Assembly: GCA_934457115.1 (NCBI GenBank)
Contig: CAKSHI010000005.1
Span: 1-64,000, forward strand
Length of the DNA stretch: 64,000 nucleotides
Direction of reading: 5' to 3'
Source of the DNA: an uncultured Eubacteriales bacterium
Lineage (GTDB): Bacteria; Bacillota; Clostridia; Oscillospirales; Acutalibacteraceae
Below are positions 1-8,187 of the stretch, piece by piece. The notes below the pieces were generated by a model. The model was not told where the DNA came from, ran no database searches, and saw only the letters and a program-made list of their open reading frames with translations. The stretch's first letter is position 1; the number at the start of each line of letters is the position of its first letter. The translations under genes were made by a program, and so were the position numbers.

Positions 1-119
1 GTTTTCCTGTTTTTTTACCCGTTAGTAACACGTTAGAAACAAGATAGTAACACTAAATTGGATATCTTGTGCAAGATACTATTTTTACGATAATTTGACA
101 GCGAATACAAATACAAAAA

Positions 120-150
120 CCTTGGAACTACAATGTTTCCAAGGTTTTTT
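120..150 (+). terminator. Rho-independent terminator of a gene upstream of the window
   Basis: An 8-bp stem (120-127 with 137-144) with a 9-nt loop is followed by six T on the plus strand. No gene is visible in bases 1-220, so it probably ends a plus-strand gene that lies before the window, although A residues before the stem could make it work in both directions. The rest of 1-119 is AT-rich and holds nothing I recognise. Confidence 0.7.
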
Positions 151-180
151 CTTGTCGATTAATACTAGACTATTATAAAA

Positions 181-216
181 ATATGGGTGACAGCGTAGGA
201 CTACTGTCACCCATAT
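181..216 (-). terminator. Terminator of the RCC1-repeat gene
   Basis: A perfect 13-bp stem (181-193 with 204-216) lies five bases past the stop codon of the minus-strand RCC1 gene. On the minus strand it is followed by a T-rich tail (bases 176-180 are complementary to a T run). Confidence 0.8.
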
Positions 217-220
217 GTTA

Positions 221-3136
221 TTATTGTCCTTGTAATGTTATAGTAACTACTCCAAAGACTTGATCTGTTAATTCACCGTTGTTGAACTTTTGATCGTTTA
301 TGCCGTCGAGTTTTAGATATACTGTTCCGGCTTTTAGCCTGTCTAGACTTAACTTACTATCCGGAACTGCTGTACTTGCGTCACCCGAAGTTGTCACGAA
401 CGTACCTACAATTGAATTGTTTGGGCCGTCGGATTTATACTCGTCTTTTGGTGTGAAGTCTAGCAATAGGTCGCAGGCTTGTGAAGAGCGATTCTCGATG
501 GTAATTTTGTCGGCGTTTTCGGCATTTTGCCAAGTTGCGTCTTTCCATGATTGAGTTTCATCGTCCCAAGTTGCGTTGTAAGAGTAGGTTAGGCTGCCCC
601 AATCTATCGTTACGTTGACGGCACTTTCAAAGTTTGCTACACCTACTACACTGCGATTAGCGAGGTTGTCCTTGCTGTCGGCACTGGTGGATGCCAATAG
701 ACTGTCAACAACTCTAAGATTAAATGTGGATGTAGGTTGGCTGCCTTGAGAGCCGTCACTCCAAGTTTGACCAAGAGTACTATATACAATAGTGAAAGTG
801 TAATCCTCGTTACTGTTTAGAGTTTTCAAGTAATCTTGGCTTATGGTGATGGTTGAACCATTGATAGAATAGTTGGAGCTTTGGATACTTACACCGTTTA
901 GTAAGATATCTGCTACTTCGCTGCCATTTAGTTCGACATTGACATTAGCGTCTTTGTCGTTGGATTTTGCGAAGGATTGAGATTCGTCGGCTTTTGTGAC
1001 CTTTGGTTCAGCGTAAACAACAAATCCGTTTGAACTGAAGTAATTATCTCCCTCGAAAGAGTCTGTTATCTTTGCATATACAATTTTTTTGCTTGTTGCG
1101 GGAATATTGATTGTTCCCGTATACCCTGTCCAGTCTGTGAGAGCCTTTAATTGTTCAAGAGTCTTTGCTTCGTCGGATAGATAGTATACTATTTTGCTGT
1201 TTGAGATGGCATCGCCATTTTGTTCTTGCGCACCTATAGTTACTGTCGTATTTTCCTTGAAGAAATACTTGAATTCCGGTTGCTCTGCAAGGCTAGTGAA
1301 GTCGTTCCCTCCAACGCTTATTGTAGCACTTGCAGGTTTTTTACCTATGATGTTGATTTGGAACTCTGTTGCTGATGGTTTATCTCCCTTTGACGTATCT
1401 GTCCAAGCTGCACCAACCGGATTATAGTTGATTGCAAAAGTGGTTAGATTGTCGGCAGTTAAGGTCTTTAGGTAAGCGTTTTTAATAGTTACGCTTGAAT
1501 CGCCTAAAGTGTAGTTGCTGCTTCCAATGTCTGTACCACCCTTGGTTATGCTTGCGATGGTGTTGCCGTTAAGGTTAAACGGTATCTCGATGTCAATCGA
1601 CTGCGTTTGCACGAAATCGGGCACTTTAGAGTATGTAACCTCTAGCGGATTGTAGATAACCAATCCATCTGAACTGATATACTTGGTATTTCCAAAGGAA
1701 CTCGTAATTTTTACATAGACTATCTGTTTTTTAGCGGCATTGATGGAAAATTTTCCCGTGTAGCTTTGCCAGCCTGTTAGGGAAGTTAGAGAAGATTGGG
1801 TTTTGGCAGTGTCGCTTAGATAGTATTTTATGTTGCTGTTGCTGACGGCCGTGCTAGTTCCGCCCTCTGTTGCAGATATGGTGACTGTTGCGCTGTCCTT
1901 AAAGAAATATCCAAAAGTTATCGAGCTCAAGAAAGATTTAAATGAGTTGTTGCTCACGTTTATGTTACCGTTGATGTCCAGGGTTACTTGAGTATAGGAG
2001 CTTTGATTTGTTGTTGTGCCGTTGCCGAGTTGGCCAAATTCATTGTTTCCTGTAGCATACACTAAACCATCTTTTGTTATTGCCACTGAATGGTAGGTAT
2101 ATATACCCTCTGAAACTGAAGCAACATTTGAAAGGTTTACTTTTTGAAAGCCGCTTTGATTCGTGGTATTACCTAAGCCAAGTTGACCACTATCATTAGC
2201 TCCACTTGCATACAAGCTGCCATCTGTTTTTATTATGGAGTAGCTTCCATCATAGCAAAAGGCGGAGGATACGCCCGTCTCAATTTGAGAGAAACTGCCT
2301 ACGCAGCTCAAACCTGATTGACCACCTGAGCTTTTGTAGAGATTACCGTTTGAGATGGCTAACGTAAAAGTGTCGCCGCAGGAAACAGCAGAGACTGAGG
2401 ATAACGCAGTATAACTAATATAAAAATCATAGAAAAGTGAAGGAAGTGAACAATTGCGGCCGAGCTGACCATTTTTGTTGTAACCGCAGGTGTAGAGTTT
2501 ACCGTCTGATGTTACAATTGCAATGTTATTAGAGCCGCAGGCAACGGAGACTGTATTACTAACGCTAGATACCTGAGTAAAGGTTGACTTATTAACTCTA
2601 TTATTAAGACCTAGCTGCCCTTTGTCGTTGAGACCGGAGGTGTAGACGTAGCCGTCTGTCTTTATAATGGCAGAATGGGAAAATCCGCAGGCGATGGTAT
2701 TATAAGTGCCGGAGGGTAGCCTTACGTCGGTTGCAACCTGCACAAATCTGTTTTGGTCGGTGGTAATGTTATTGCCAAGCCGGCCGTTGTCACTGCAGCC
2801 GGCAGCCCAAACTGTGCCGTTGCTTCTAAGTATCAAAGTATGTACTTCACCTGTTGCGACATCGACTGCATCGTTGATGTAGTTGCCATTGGAGTCTATA
2901 CATCTGGTAAACTTTGTTTGGTTGGTATTGTTGCCTATACCAAGTTGGCCGAATTCGTTGTTACCGCTGGCCCAGACGCTACCATCAGGTCTTAGGATAA
3001 TGGTATAATAAGAACTCGTAGCGGCCTTGGGTGTTACGGTGGCAGCATTGGCACCAAGTGCGAAGGGTATGCTGCAAAAGCATATGCAAAGAGTTAAGAT
3101 AAGGGCCAAGAACCCTTTAAATTTTTTTCTCATCAT
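221..3136 (-). CDS. Secreted RCC1-propeller protein with duplicated X2/Ig-like modules
   Basis: A 971-residue exported protein of unknown partner. The start is placed at the ATG at 3136 because AAGGGGG lies eight bases upstream; a GTG nine bases further out overlaps that site. A signal peptide (about residues 1-32, ending ALGANAA) is followed by seven RCC1-type repeats (about 40-390) recognisable by the recurring GxVxxxGxNxxGQLG pattern, enough for one closed seven-bladed beta-propeller; blade five is degenerate. After it come two copies of a composite unit: a domain with YFFK...YYLSD...SSxGxVxY, then an X2-like (CBM_X2) Ig fold containing GxxxxSSNYxxxxxxITI. No LPXTG signal or C-terminal membrane helix is present, so it is probably released or held non-covalently. 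RCC1 propellers in bacteria usually bind proteins; the ligand here is unknown. Confidence 0.85.
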   Translation of the reverse strand: MMRKKFKGFLALILTLCICFCSIPFALGANAATVTPKAATSSYYTIILRPDGSVWASGNNEFGQLGIGNNTNQTKFTRCIDSNGNYINDAVDVATGEVHTLILRSNGTVWAAGCSDNGRLGNNITTDQNRFVQVATDVRLPSGTYNTIACGFSHSAIIKTDGYVYTSGLNDKGQLGLNNRVNKSTFTQVSSVSNTVSVACGSNNIAIVTSDGKLYTCGYNKNGQLGRNCSLPSLFYDFYISYTALSSVSAVSCGDTFTLAISNGNLYKSSGGQSGLSCVGSFSQIETGVSSAFCYDGSYSIIKTDGSLYASGANDSGQLGLGNTTNQSGFQKVNLSNVASVSEGIYTYHSVAITKDGLVYATGNNEFGQLGNGTTTNQSSYTQVTLDINGNINVSNNSFKSFLSSITFGYFFKDSATVTISATEGGTSTAVSNSNIKYYLSDTAKTQSSLTSLTGWQSYTGKFSINAAKKQIVYVKITSSFGNTKYISSDGLVIYNPLEVTYSKVPDFVQTQSIDIEIPFNLNGNTIASITKGGTDIGSSNYTLGDSSVTIKNAYLKTLTADNLTTFAINYNPVGAAWTDTSKGDKPSATEFQINIIGKKPASATISVGGNDFTSLAEQPEFKYFFKENTTVTIGAQEQNGDAISNSKIVYYLSDEAKTLEQLKALTDWTGYTGTINIPATSKKIVYAKITDSFEGDNYFSSNGFVVYAEPKVTKADESQSFAKSNDKDANVNVELNGSEVADILLNGVSIQSSNYSINGSTITISQDYLKTLNSNEDYTFTIVYSTLGQTWSDGSQGSQPTSTFNLRVVDSLLASTSADSKDNLANRSVVGVANFESAVNVTIDWGSLTYSYNATWDDETQSWKDATWQNAENADKITIENRSSQACDLLLDFTPKDEYKSDGPNNSIVGTFVTTSGDASTAVPDSKLSLDRLKAGTVYLKLDGINDQKFNNGELTDQVFGVVTITLQGQ

Positions 3137-3390
3137 AGAATTCACCCCCTTCTAGATGAATACACTATACGTGTGATTTACTGCTTTTTCACCACGGTTT
3201 GATTCGCAGCTTATTGCAGCGCCGATATATATAAAATGTAGCCGGACTTGTCCTACTTGCTTCTAGACACTTCCGGCTACGTGGTTTTACTAATAGTATC
3301 TAAAAGCGGGGTTACTTCTTCGATTTACTACCAATCCTCCCTTACATATCGAAATTTGAGCGTAAAAAACGACTTTTTACCGTTTTTTAC
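3137..3390 (-). promoter_or_regulatory. Long foldable 5' leader of the RCC1 gene
   Basis: From the predicted transcription start near 3390 to the start codon is about 250 nt without an ORF. In transcript order it holds a perfect 10-bp hairpin at the extreme 5' end (3381-3390 with 3362-3371), a possible stem 3348-3353 with 3319-3324, a 9-bp GC-rich hairpin (3272-3280 with 3238-3246) with a further inner TGTC/GACA pairing, and a closing helix of six pairs (3280-3285 with 3191-3196) around that hairpin. This looks like a structured regulatory RNA. I could not match it to a riboswitch class I know, and an unstructured stabilising leader remains possible. Confidence 0.45.
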
Positions 3391-3396
3391 ACTTAT

Positions 3397-3425
3397 ATAA
3401 TATCATCATATTTTACATTAGTCAA
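3397..3425 (-). promoter_or_regulatory. Sigma-A type promoter of the RCC1 gene
   Basis: On the minus strand TTGACT (3425-3420), a 17-bp spacer and TATTAT (3402-3397) match the vegetative promoter consensus closely. It would start transcription about seven bases downstream, directly at the 10-bp leader hairpin. Confidence 0.65.
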
Positions 3426-3504
3426 CACTTTTTTTGTAAAATTTTTTATATAAATTTGTATCGTATACGTTTTTACCCCGACAAATAGGCAAAAAACAAA
3501 GAAA

Positions 3505-3526
3505 AACACCCCAAAAATGAGATGTT
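3505..3526 (-). terminator. Terminator after the metG-tatD-radical SAM cluster
   Basis: An 8-bp stem with wobble pairs (3519-3526 with 3505-3512 on the minus strand) is followed by a T-rich run. It sits 18 bases past the end of the radical SAM gene. Confidence 0.55.
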
Positions 3527-3543
3527 TTTTCTACAAAATTAAA

Positions 3544-4146
3544 TTAATCGATATATTCTCGAATCTTGAGGTTTACGCCTATTTTATCGCATAAATCCTT
3601 GCAATTTTCGATTTCTTCACGGCTTAAATCCTTGTCGACAATCGACAAAATAACATTGGGCACAAAATCTTTTGCGCTCTTTGCAAATTCCAACACTTCG
3701 CCAAAAGCGTTAGTCCCGAATTCAGAGTGACAAATCTCGTCATATCTTTTAGCGTTTGGCGCATTTAGGCTTATTGACAGCGTGTCGACCAAGCCCTCGA
3801 ATTCTTTGGCGGTCTTACGATTGTTTATTAGGTTTGAAAGACCGTTGGTATTCACCCTTATTTTTATGTTTGAGAGCTCTCTTATTTTGCGGCATACAAA
3901 AAGCATATCATCAAGCCTACAAGTAGGCTCACCATATCCGCAAAACACTATTTCAGGGAAGTTCTCCAAGCCTTTTGATACGATTGCAGCCCAAATTTCA
4001 TCGCAATTAGGCTCTTTTTCGAGCCATAGGTTACTTGCATCGCCTACACCGTCTACGTTGTTTCTAAGGCAAAAATCGCAGTTGTTTGGGCAGCGATTGG
4101 TGAGGTTTACATACAGTCTTCCTTCAAATACATACGCTATAGTCAA
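3544..4146 (-). CDS. TatD-associated radical SAM protein
   Basis: A 200-residue radical SAM enzyme. The iron-sulfur motif CxxxCxxC is at Cys19, Cys23 and Cys26, followed by a glycine-rich SAM-binding stretch (VFCGYGEPTCR). Its size and its position directly after tatD fit the TatD-associated radical SAM family (TIGR04038-like), whose substrate is unknown. The start is TTG, which touches the tatD stop codon; AAGGAG lies inside the end of tatD at good spacing, so the two genes are probably translationally coupled. No SPASM or other auxiliary cluster domain is present. Confidence 0.85.
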   Translation of the reverse strand: MTIAYVFEGRLYVNLTNRCPNNCDFCLRNNVDGVGDASNLWLEKEPNCDEIWAAIVSKGLENFPEIVFCGYGEPTCRLDDMLFVCRKIRELSNIKIRVNTNGLSNLINNRKTAKEFEGLVDTLSISLNAPNAKRYDEICHSEFGTNAFGEVLEFAKSAKDFVPNVILSIVDKDLSREEIENCKDLCDKIGVNLKIREYID

Positions 4147-4926
4147 TTAAATCAACTCCTTTTGATTTATCCCAAAGAGTTTGCACGCATTTTCAGCGGT
4201 CAACGTTAGCACTTCTAAGGTCGATATACCATTGATTTCCGCTATTTTTTCAGCAGTATACTTGATATACGATGAGTCGCAACGTTTACCTCTAAATGGT
4301 ACAGGCGTCATGTAAGGGGCATCCGTCTCCACGAGGATGTTTTCTATGGGGATATTCTTCACGACCTCAACAATTTTTTTGGTATTTTTAAATGTCACCG
4401 CTCCGCCTACGCCTATATACATCCCAAGTTTTACGATTTCTTTTGCCATCTCATAGCTCCCCGAGAAGCAATGAATGACACCCTTTGGTTTGTACTTCTT
4501 TAGGAGGTCTAAGGTATCTTGATGCGCCTCACGATCGTGCACGATTACGGGTTTATTAAGTTTGTTTGCAAGTACAAGCTGTTCGTCAAAAGCTTTGATT
4601 TGGTCGGATTTGGGGGAAAAGTCGTAGTGATAATCAAGACCTATCTCGCCCAAAGCGACTGTTTTTTCTTCTTTAAGCATCGACTCAAGCGTGTGTATAT
4701 AGTCTTTGTTTAAGTTTGATGTCTCGTGAGGATAAATGCCTACAGCCGCAAAAATAAAGCTGTATTTTTTAGAAAGCTCCAAACACTTATAGGAGCTCTC
4801 TATATCAACGGCACAGTTTACGACACCACAAACGTCCTTTTTAGGCAGCGAATCGATTAAAGTATCTCTATCCTCGTCAAACATTTTATCATCATAATGT
4901 GCATGAGAATCGAATATATGGTTCAT
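4147..4926 (-). CDS. tatD: TatD family metal-dependent hydrolase/DNase
   Basis: A 259-residue TIM-barrel hydrolase of the TatD family, which act as metal-dependent DNases (3'-5' exonuclease activity in characterised members). The metal ligands are visible: DSHAH near the N-terminus, GEIGLDY, VHDREAH, HCFSGS and VETDAPY. I place the start at the ATG at 4926, preceded by AAGAGG, because a longer reading would overlap metG by 68 bases and add a non-conserved 26-residue leader. It follows metG by 10 bp and precedes the radical SAM gene directly; metG-tatD adjacency is common in Firmicutes. Confidence 0.92.
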   Translation of the reverse strand: MNHIFDSHAHYDDKMFDEDRDTLIDSLPKKDVCGVVNCAVDIESSYKCLELSKKYSFIFAAVGIYPHETSNLNKDYIHTLESMLKEEKTVALGEIGLDYHYDFSPKSDQIKAFDEQLVLANKLNKPVIVHDREAHQDTLDLLKKYKPKGVIHCFSGSYEMAKEIVKLGMYIGVGGAVTFKNTKKIVEVVKNIPIENILVETDAPYMTPVPFRGKRCDSSYIKYTAEKIAEINGISTLEVLTLTAENACKLFGINQKELI

Positions 4927-4936
4927 ATAAAACCTC

Positions 4937-6880
4937 TTATCTAATTTTACTTCCCGCAGGTATGTCGTCAGCAAATATAACTCTAACAGGATTTTCCTCG
5001 TCATTACATTCAGCGGCTAATATCATTCCGCAGCTTTCGACGCCGCAAAGTTTTACGGGTTTTAGGTTAGCAACTAAGATGATGTGCCTTCCAACCAATT
5101 CCTCAGGAGTGTAGTATTGAGCAATCCCCGATGCGACGGTTCTTAAACCTTCGCCGTCATTCAACGTGAGTTTGAGAAGTTTTTTTGCTTTTTTGACCTT
5201 TTCACACGCCTCGACTTTAGCTACTCGAAGTTCTACTTTGCAGAAATCTTCAATACCTATTTGAGCGATACCTTCTATTTCTTTTTTCTCTTCTTTAGGA
5301 GCGTTTGACTTTGTTATTAATTCGTCTAGTTCAGCTATTTCTTTTTCAACATCTATTCTAGGGAATAGAGTTTCACCTTTTTTGATTTCGTTTTTAGAAG
5401 ACATAAGTCCCCATTCACCTGCTTTCGAAAATTCAGTTAATTCTTTTTCAAGTCCAAGTTGAGATTGAATCTTTGGAGCAGTTTCCGGCATAAACGGCGT
5501 TAGTAAGATAGAGATGATTCTCAACGACTCACAAAGATTGTAAAGAACGCAGCAAAGTCTTGATTTTTTTTCGGGGTCTTTTCCCAAGACCCAAGGCATA
5601 GTTTCGTCTATATACTTGTTGCATCTCGAGATAAGTTTCCATATATCAGATAAAGCATTTGAAAATTGGAAGTGTTCCATGTGGTTTTCGTATTTAGCTT
5701 TAAGGCCTTTTGCCATTTCGATTAGATCGTTGTCTATTTCTTCACTTACTTTTTCATCATCAAGGTGAGAGCCGAAGTATTTGTTAATCATGGCAGTTGT
5801 CCTTGATAGGAGGTTTCCTAAATCATTTGCTAAGTCGAAGTTGATGCGGTTGATTAAAGCCTCGTTTGTGAAGTTGCCGTCAGCTCCAAATGGAATCTCT
5901 CTTAGTAAGAAATATCTTATAGCATCGACACCATAACGCTCACAAAGTATAACGGGGTCAACTACGTTGCCTTTGGATTTAGACATTTTACTTCCGTCAC
6001 CAAACAATAGCCAGCCGTGTCCATAAACTTGTTTTGGTAGGGGGAGGTCTAGTGCCATTAACATAGCAGGCCAAATGATAGTATGGAAACGCATGATTTC
6101 TTTACCAACAAAATGTACGTTAGCAGGCCAATATTTTTGATAGTCCGAATCATCTTGCGAGCCATATCCCATAGCGGTAATGTAGTTTGTAAGGGCGTCA
6201 AGCCAAACATATACAACGTGTTTAGGATCGAAGTCTACAGGCACACCCCAACTAAAACTCGTCCTTGTAACACAAAGGTCGTCAAGCCCTTTTTTGATAA
6301 AGTTAATCATTTCATTTTTGCGGCTTTCAGGCTCAATGAAATCGGGATGTTCTTCATATAACTTTAAAAGCTTGTCGCCATAGTTTGATAATTTAAAGAA
6401 ATATGCTTCTTCCTCAGCCCATTTGACTTCACGTCCGCAGTCGGGACATTTGCCGTCTTGAAGTTGGCTTTCCGTCCAAAAGGATTCGCATGGTGTACAA
6501 TACCATCCTTCATACTTTCCTTTATATATTTCGCCTTTGTCATAGAGGGCTTTAAATATTTTTTGAACAGCTTTTTCATGATAGTCATCAGTTGTTCTAA
6601 TAAATCTATCGTTAGAAATATTTAGAAGTTTCCATAGGTTCTTAAATTTACTTACGATGTTGTCTACATACTCTTTTGGTGAAATTCCGGCAGCGGCAGC
6701 GGCGGTTTCTATTTTTTGGCCATGTTCATCAGTACCCGTAAGGAACATTACATCATAGCCCGAAAGTCTTTTATATCTTGCAATTGCATCCGTTGCAACA
6801 GTGCAATAACCATGGCCTATATGAGGGTTTCCCGAGGGATAGTATATAGGCGTGGTTATATAATATGGTTTTTTATTCAT
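4937..6880 (-). CDS. metG: Methionine-tRNA ligase
   Basis: A 647-residue class I aminoacyl-tRNA synthetase that charges tRNA-Met. Visible are the HIGH motif (residues 20-23), zinc-finger cysteines in CTPCESF and CPDCG, and the KMSKS loop (DGSKMSKSKG). An anticodon-binding helical domain precedes a C-terminal OB-fold tRNA-binding domain (about 545-647, beginning near DFCKVELRV) typical of dimeric bacterial enzymes. Length is normal. A RBS (AGGAGG) precedes the ATG. It heads the metG-tatD-radical SAM cluster; no T-box-like leader is evident in the 128 bases upstream. Confidence 0.97.
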   Translation of the reverse strand: MNKKPYYITTPIYYPSGNPHIGHGYCTVATDAIARYKRLSGYDVMFLTGTDEHGQKIETAAAAAGISPKEYVDNIVSKFKNLWKLLNISNDRFIRTTDDYHEKAVQKIFKALYDKGEIYKGKYEGWYCTPCESFWTESQLQDGKCPDCGREVKWAEEEAYFFKLSNYGDKLLKLYEEHPDFIEPESRKNEMINFIKKGLDDLCVTRTSFSWGVPVDFDPKHVVYVWLDALTNYITAMGYGSQDDSDYQKYWPANVHFVGKEIMRFHTIIWPAMLMALDLPLPKQVYGHGWLLFGDGSKMSKSKGNVVDPVILCERYGVDAIRYFLLREIPFGADGNFTNEALINRINFDLANDLGNLLSRTTAMINKYFGSHLDDEKVSEEIDNDLIEMAKGLKAKYENHMEHFQFSNALSDIWKLISRCNKYIDETMPWVLGKDPEKKSRLCCVLYNLCESLRIISILLTPFMPETAPKIQSQLGLEKELTEFSKAGEWGLMSSKNEIKKGETLFPRIDVEKEIAELDELITKSNAPKEEKKEIEGIAQIGIEDFCKVELRVAKVEACEKVKKAKKLLKLTLNDGEGLRTVASGIAQYYTPEELVGRHIILVANLKPVKLCGVESCGMILAAECNDEENPVRVIFADDIPAGSKIR

Positions 6881-6956
6881 TCAATTGCCTCCTAGATGGA
6901 TAATATAATACATTTATCTATATTATAACAATTCTTAAATATTTATTCAATACAGC

Positions 6957-6994
6957 TTAAAAGCCAAACGATTTGTCAATCGTTTGGCTTTTAA
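6957..6994 (-). terminator. Terminator of the pot operon
   Basis: A perfect 17-bp stem (6957-6973 with 6978-6994) has a 4-nt loop. It lies 15 bases past the potD stop codon and separates the pot operon from metG. The flanking sequence gives A/T tails in both directions. Confidence 0.85.
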
Positions 6995-7008
6995 AGTTAG
7001 TTTTTATA

Positions 7009-8187
7009 TTAAAGGTTTTTACGTTTTGACCTTTTTTTATAAAAGACCGCAAGGAAGTATAGGATTACAAAAAATAATAGGACCATAATCAAAACTAAGC
7101 CGCTTGAGCTGCCGCCGGTTTTAATTTCGACCCATGAATTGTCAAGAAGTGAACTTATATTATCCGGGAGACTTTTGAAAATTTGAGCTTTTTGAAGTAC
7201 CTCTTCGTCAGGATAAAATATTTTATTATTAACAATTTCATCACTTAGAAGTTTTTTAGCTTCTTTTTGCGGCGTTGAGTATCCTATATATTCACTATTC
7301 GCTTTAGCAATTTGGGTGTCGCACATGAAGTTGATATATGCTTCTGCTTCATTAGGGTACATAGAAGTTTTGGGAATACACATGGCATCTACAAATTCAG
7401 TAGTACCTTCTTTGGGAATAACAAATCCTATGTTGGGATTGTTTTTGGTAAGTATTGCCGCATCACCCGCATAATAGGGGGCTAAAGCAGCTTCATTGTT
7501 GGCCATTTTATCAAAGATTTGGTCCATAACATAGGCTTGGATAAGTGGCTTTTGTTTTTTTAATTCATCAGCAGCTTTTAACCAATCTTCTTCATTTTCA
7601 CTATTGACGGATTTACCTAGCCTTATTAATGAAATTCCAAATGAATCTCTTGGATTATCAAACATTAAAATATCATCTTTATATTTTTCGTCCCATAGAA
7701 TATCCCATGAAATTTCATCTTCATTAAGATGAACCATGTTTTTGTTATAGAATATTCCAACAGTACCCCATGTATATGGTATAGAATATTCATTAGTAGG
7801 GTCGTAGCTTAAATTTTTAAAGTTTTCATCTATCATAGCAAAGTTTGGGACATTATCAAAGTTTATCTTTCTAAGCATATCATTTTCAATAAGTTTTGAT
7901 ATCATGTAATCTGATGGGATAATAACATCATAGTCGGCCGAACCGCCTATAAGTTTTGCATAAAGTTCTTCATTACTTTGGAATGTTGTATAGTTTACTC
8001 CAATGCCTGTCCTTTTTGTAAATTCTTTGTTTACATCTAGGGCATTATCAACACCATTGGAAATATATTCTCCCCAATTGTAGACGTTTATTGTGACCTT
8101 TTTATCTTGATTATCTTTTGCAAAGCATAATATGTTAAAGGGGAGGAGCATAATTAAAACTAATATTGATATAATGAATTTTTTCAT
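7009..8187 (-). CDS. potD: Polyamine ABC transporter substrate-binding protein with C-terminal anchor
   Basis: A 392-residue extracellular solute-binding protein of the spermidine/putrescine type. A signal peptide (residues 1-23) is followed by VTINVYNWGEYI, the typical PotD opening, and by conserved YDVIIPSDYMI and SIPYTWGTVGIFYN. The binding domain ends near residue 355. An unusual extra hydrophobic helix of about 22 residues followed by KKRSKRKN closes the protein, so it is probably tethered by a C-terminal membrane helix; there is no lipobox cysteine. It is the last gene of potABCD and starts next to the potC stop. Confidence 0.9.
   Translation of the reverse strand: MKKFIISILVLIMLLPFNILCFAKDNQDKKVTINVYNWGEYISNGVDNALDVNKEFTKRTGIGVNYTTFQSNEELYAKLIGGSADYDVIIPSDYMISKLIENDMLRKINFDNVPNFAMIDENFKNLSYDPTNEYSIPYTWGTVGIFYNKNMVHLNEDEISWDILWDEKYKDDILMFDNPRDSFGISLIRLGKSVNSENEEDWLKAADELKKQKPLIQAYVMDQIFDKMANNEAALAPYYAGDAAILTKNNPNIGFVIPKEGTTEFVDAMCIPKTSMYPNEAEAYINFMCDTQIAKANSEYIGYSTPQKEAKKLLSDEIVNNKIFYPDEEVLQKAQIFKSLPDNISSLLDNSWVEIKTGGSSSGLVLIMVLLFFVILYFLAVFYKKRSKRKNL

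Noticed and set aside
3137..3390. c-di-GMP or c-di-AMP riboswitch in the RCC1 leader
   Set aside because: An AGCGGGGTTAC string on the plus strand recalls c-di-GMP-I, but it is on the wrong strand for the gene and the other conserved elements are missing. The leader is kept as unassigned.
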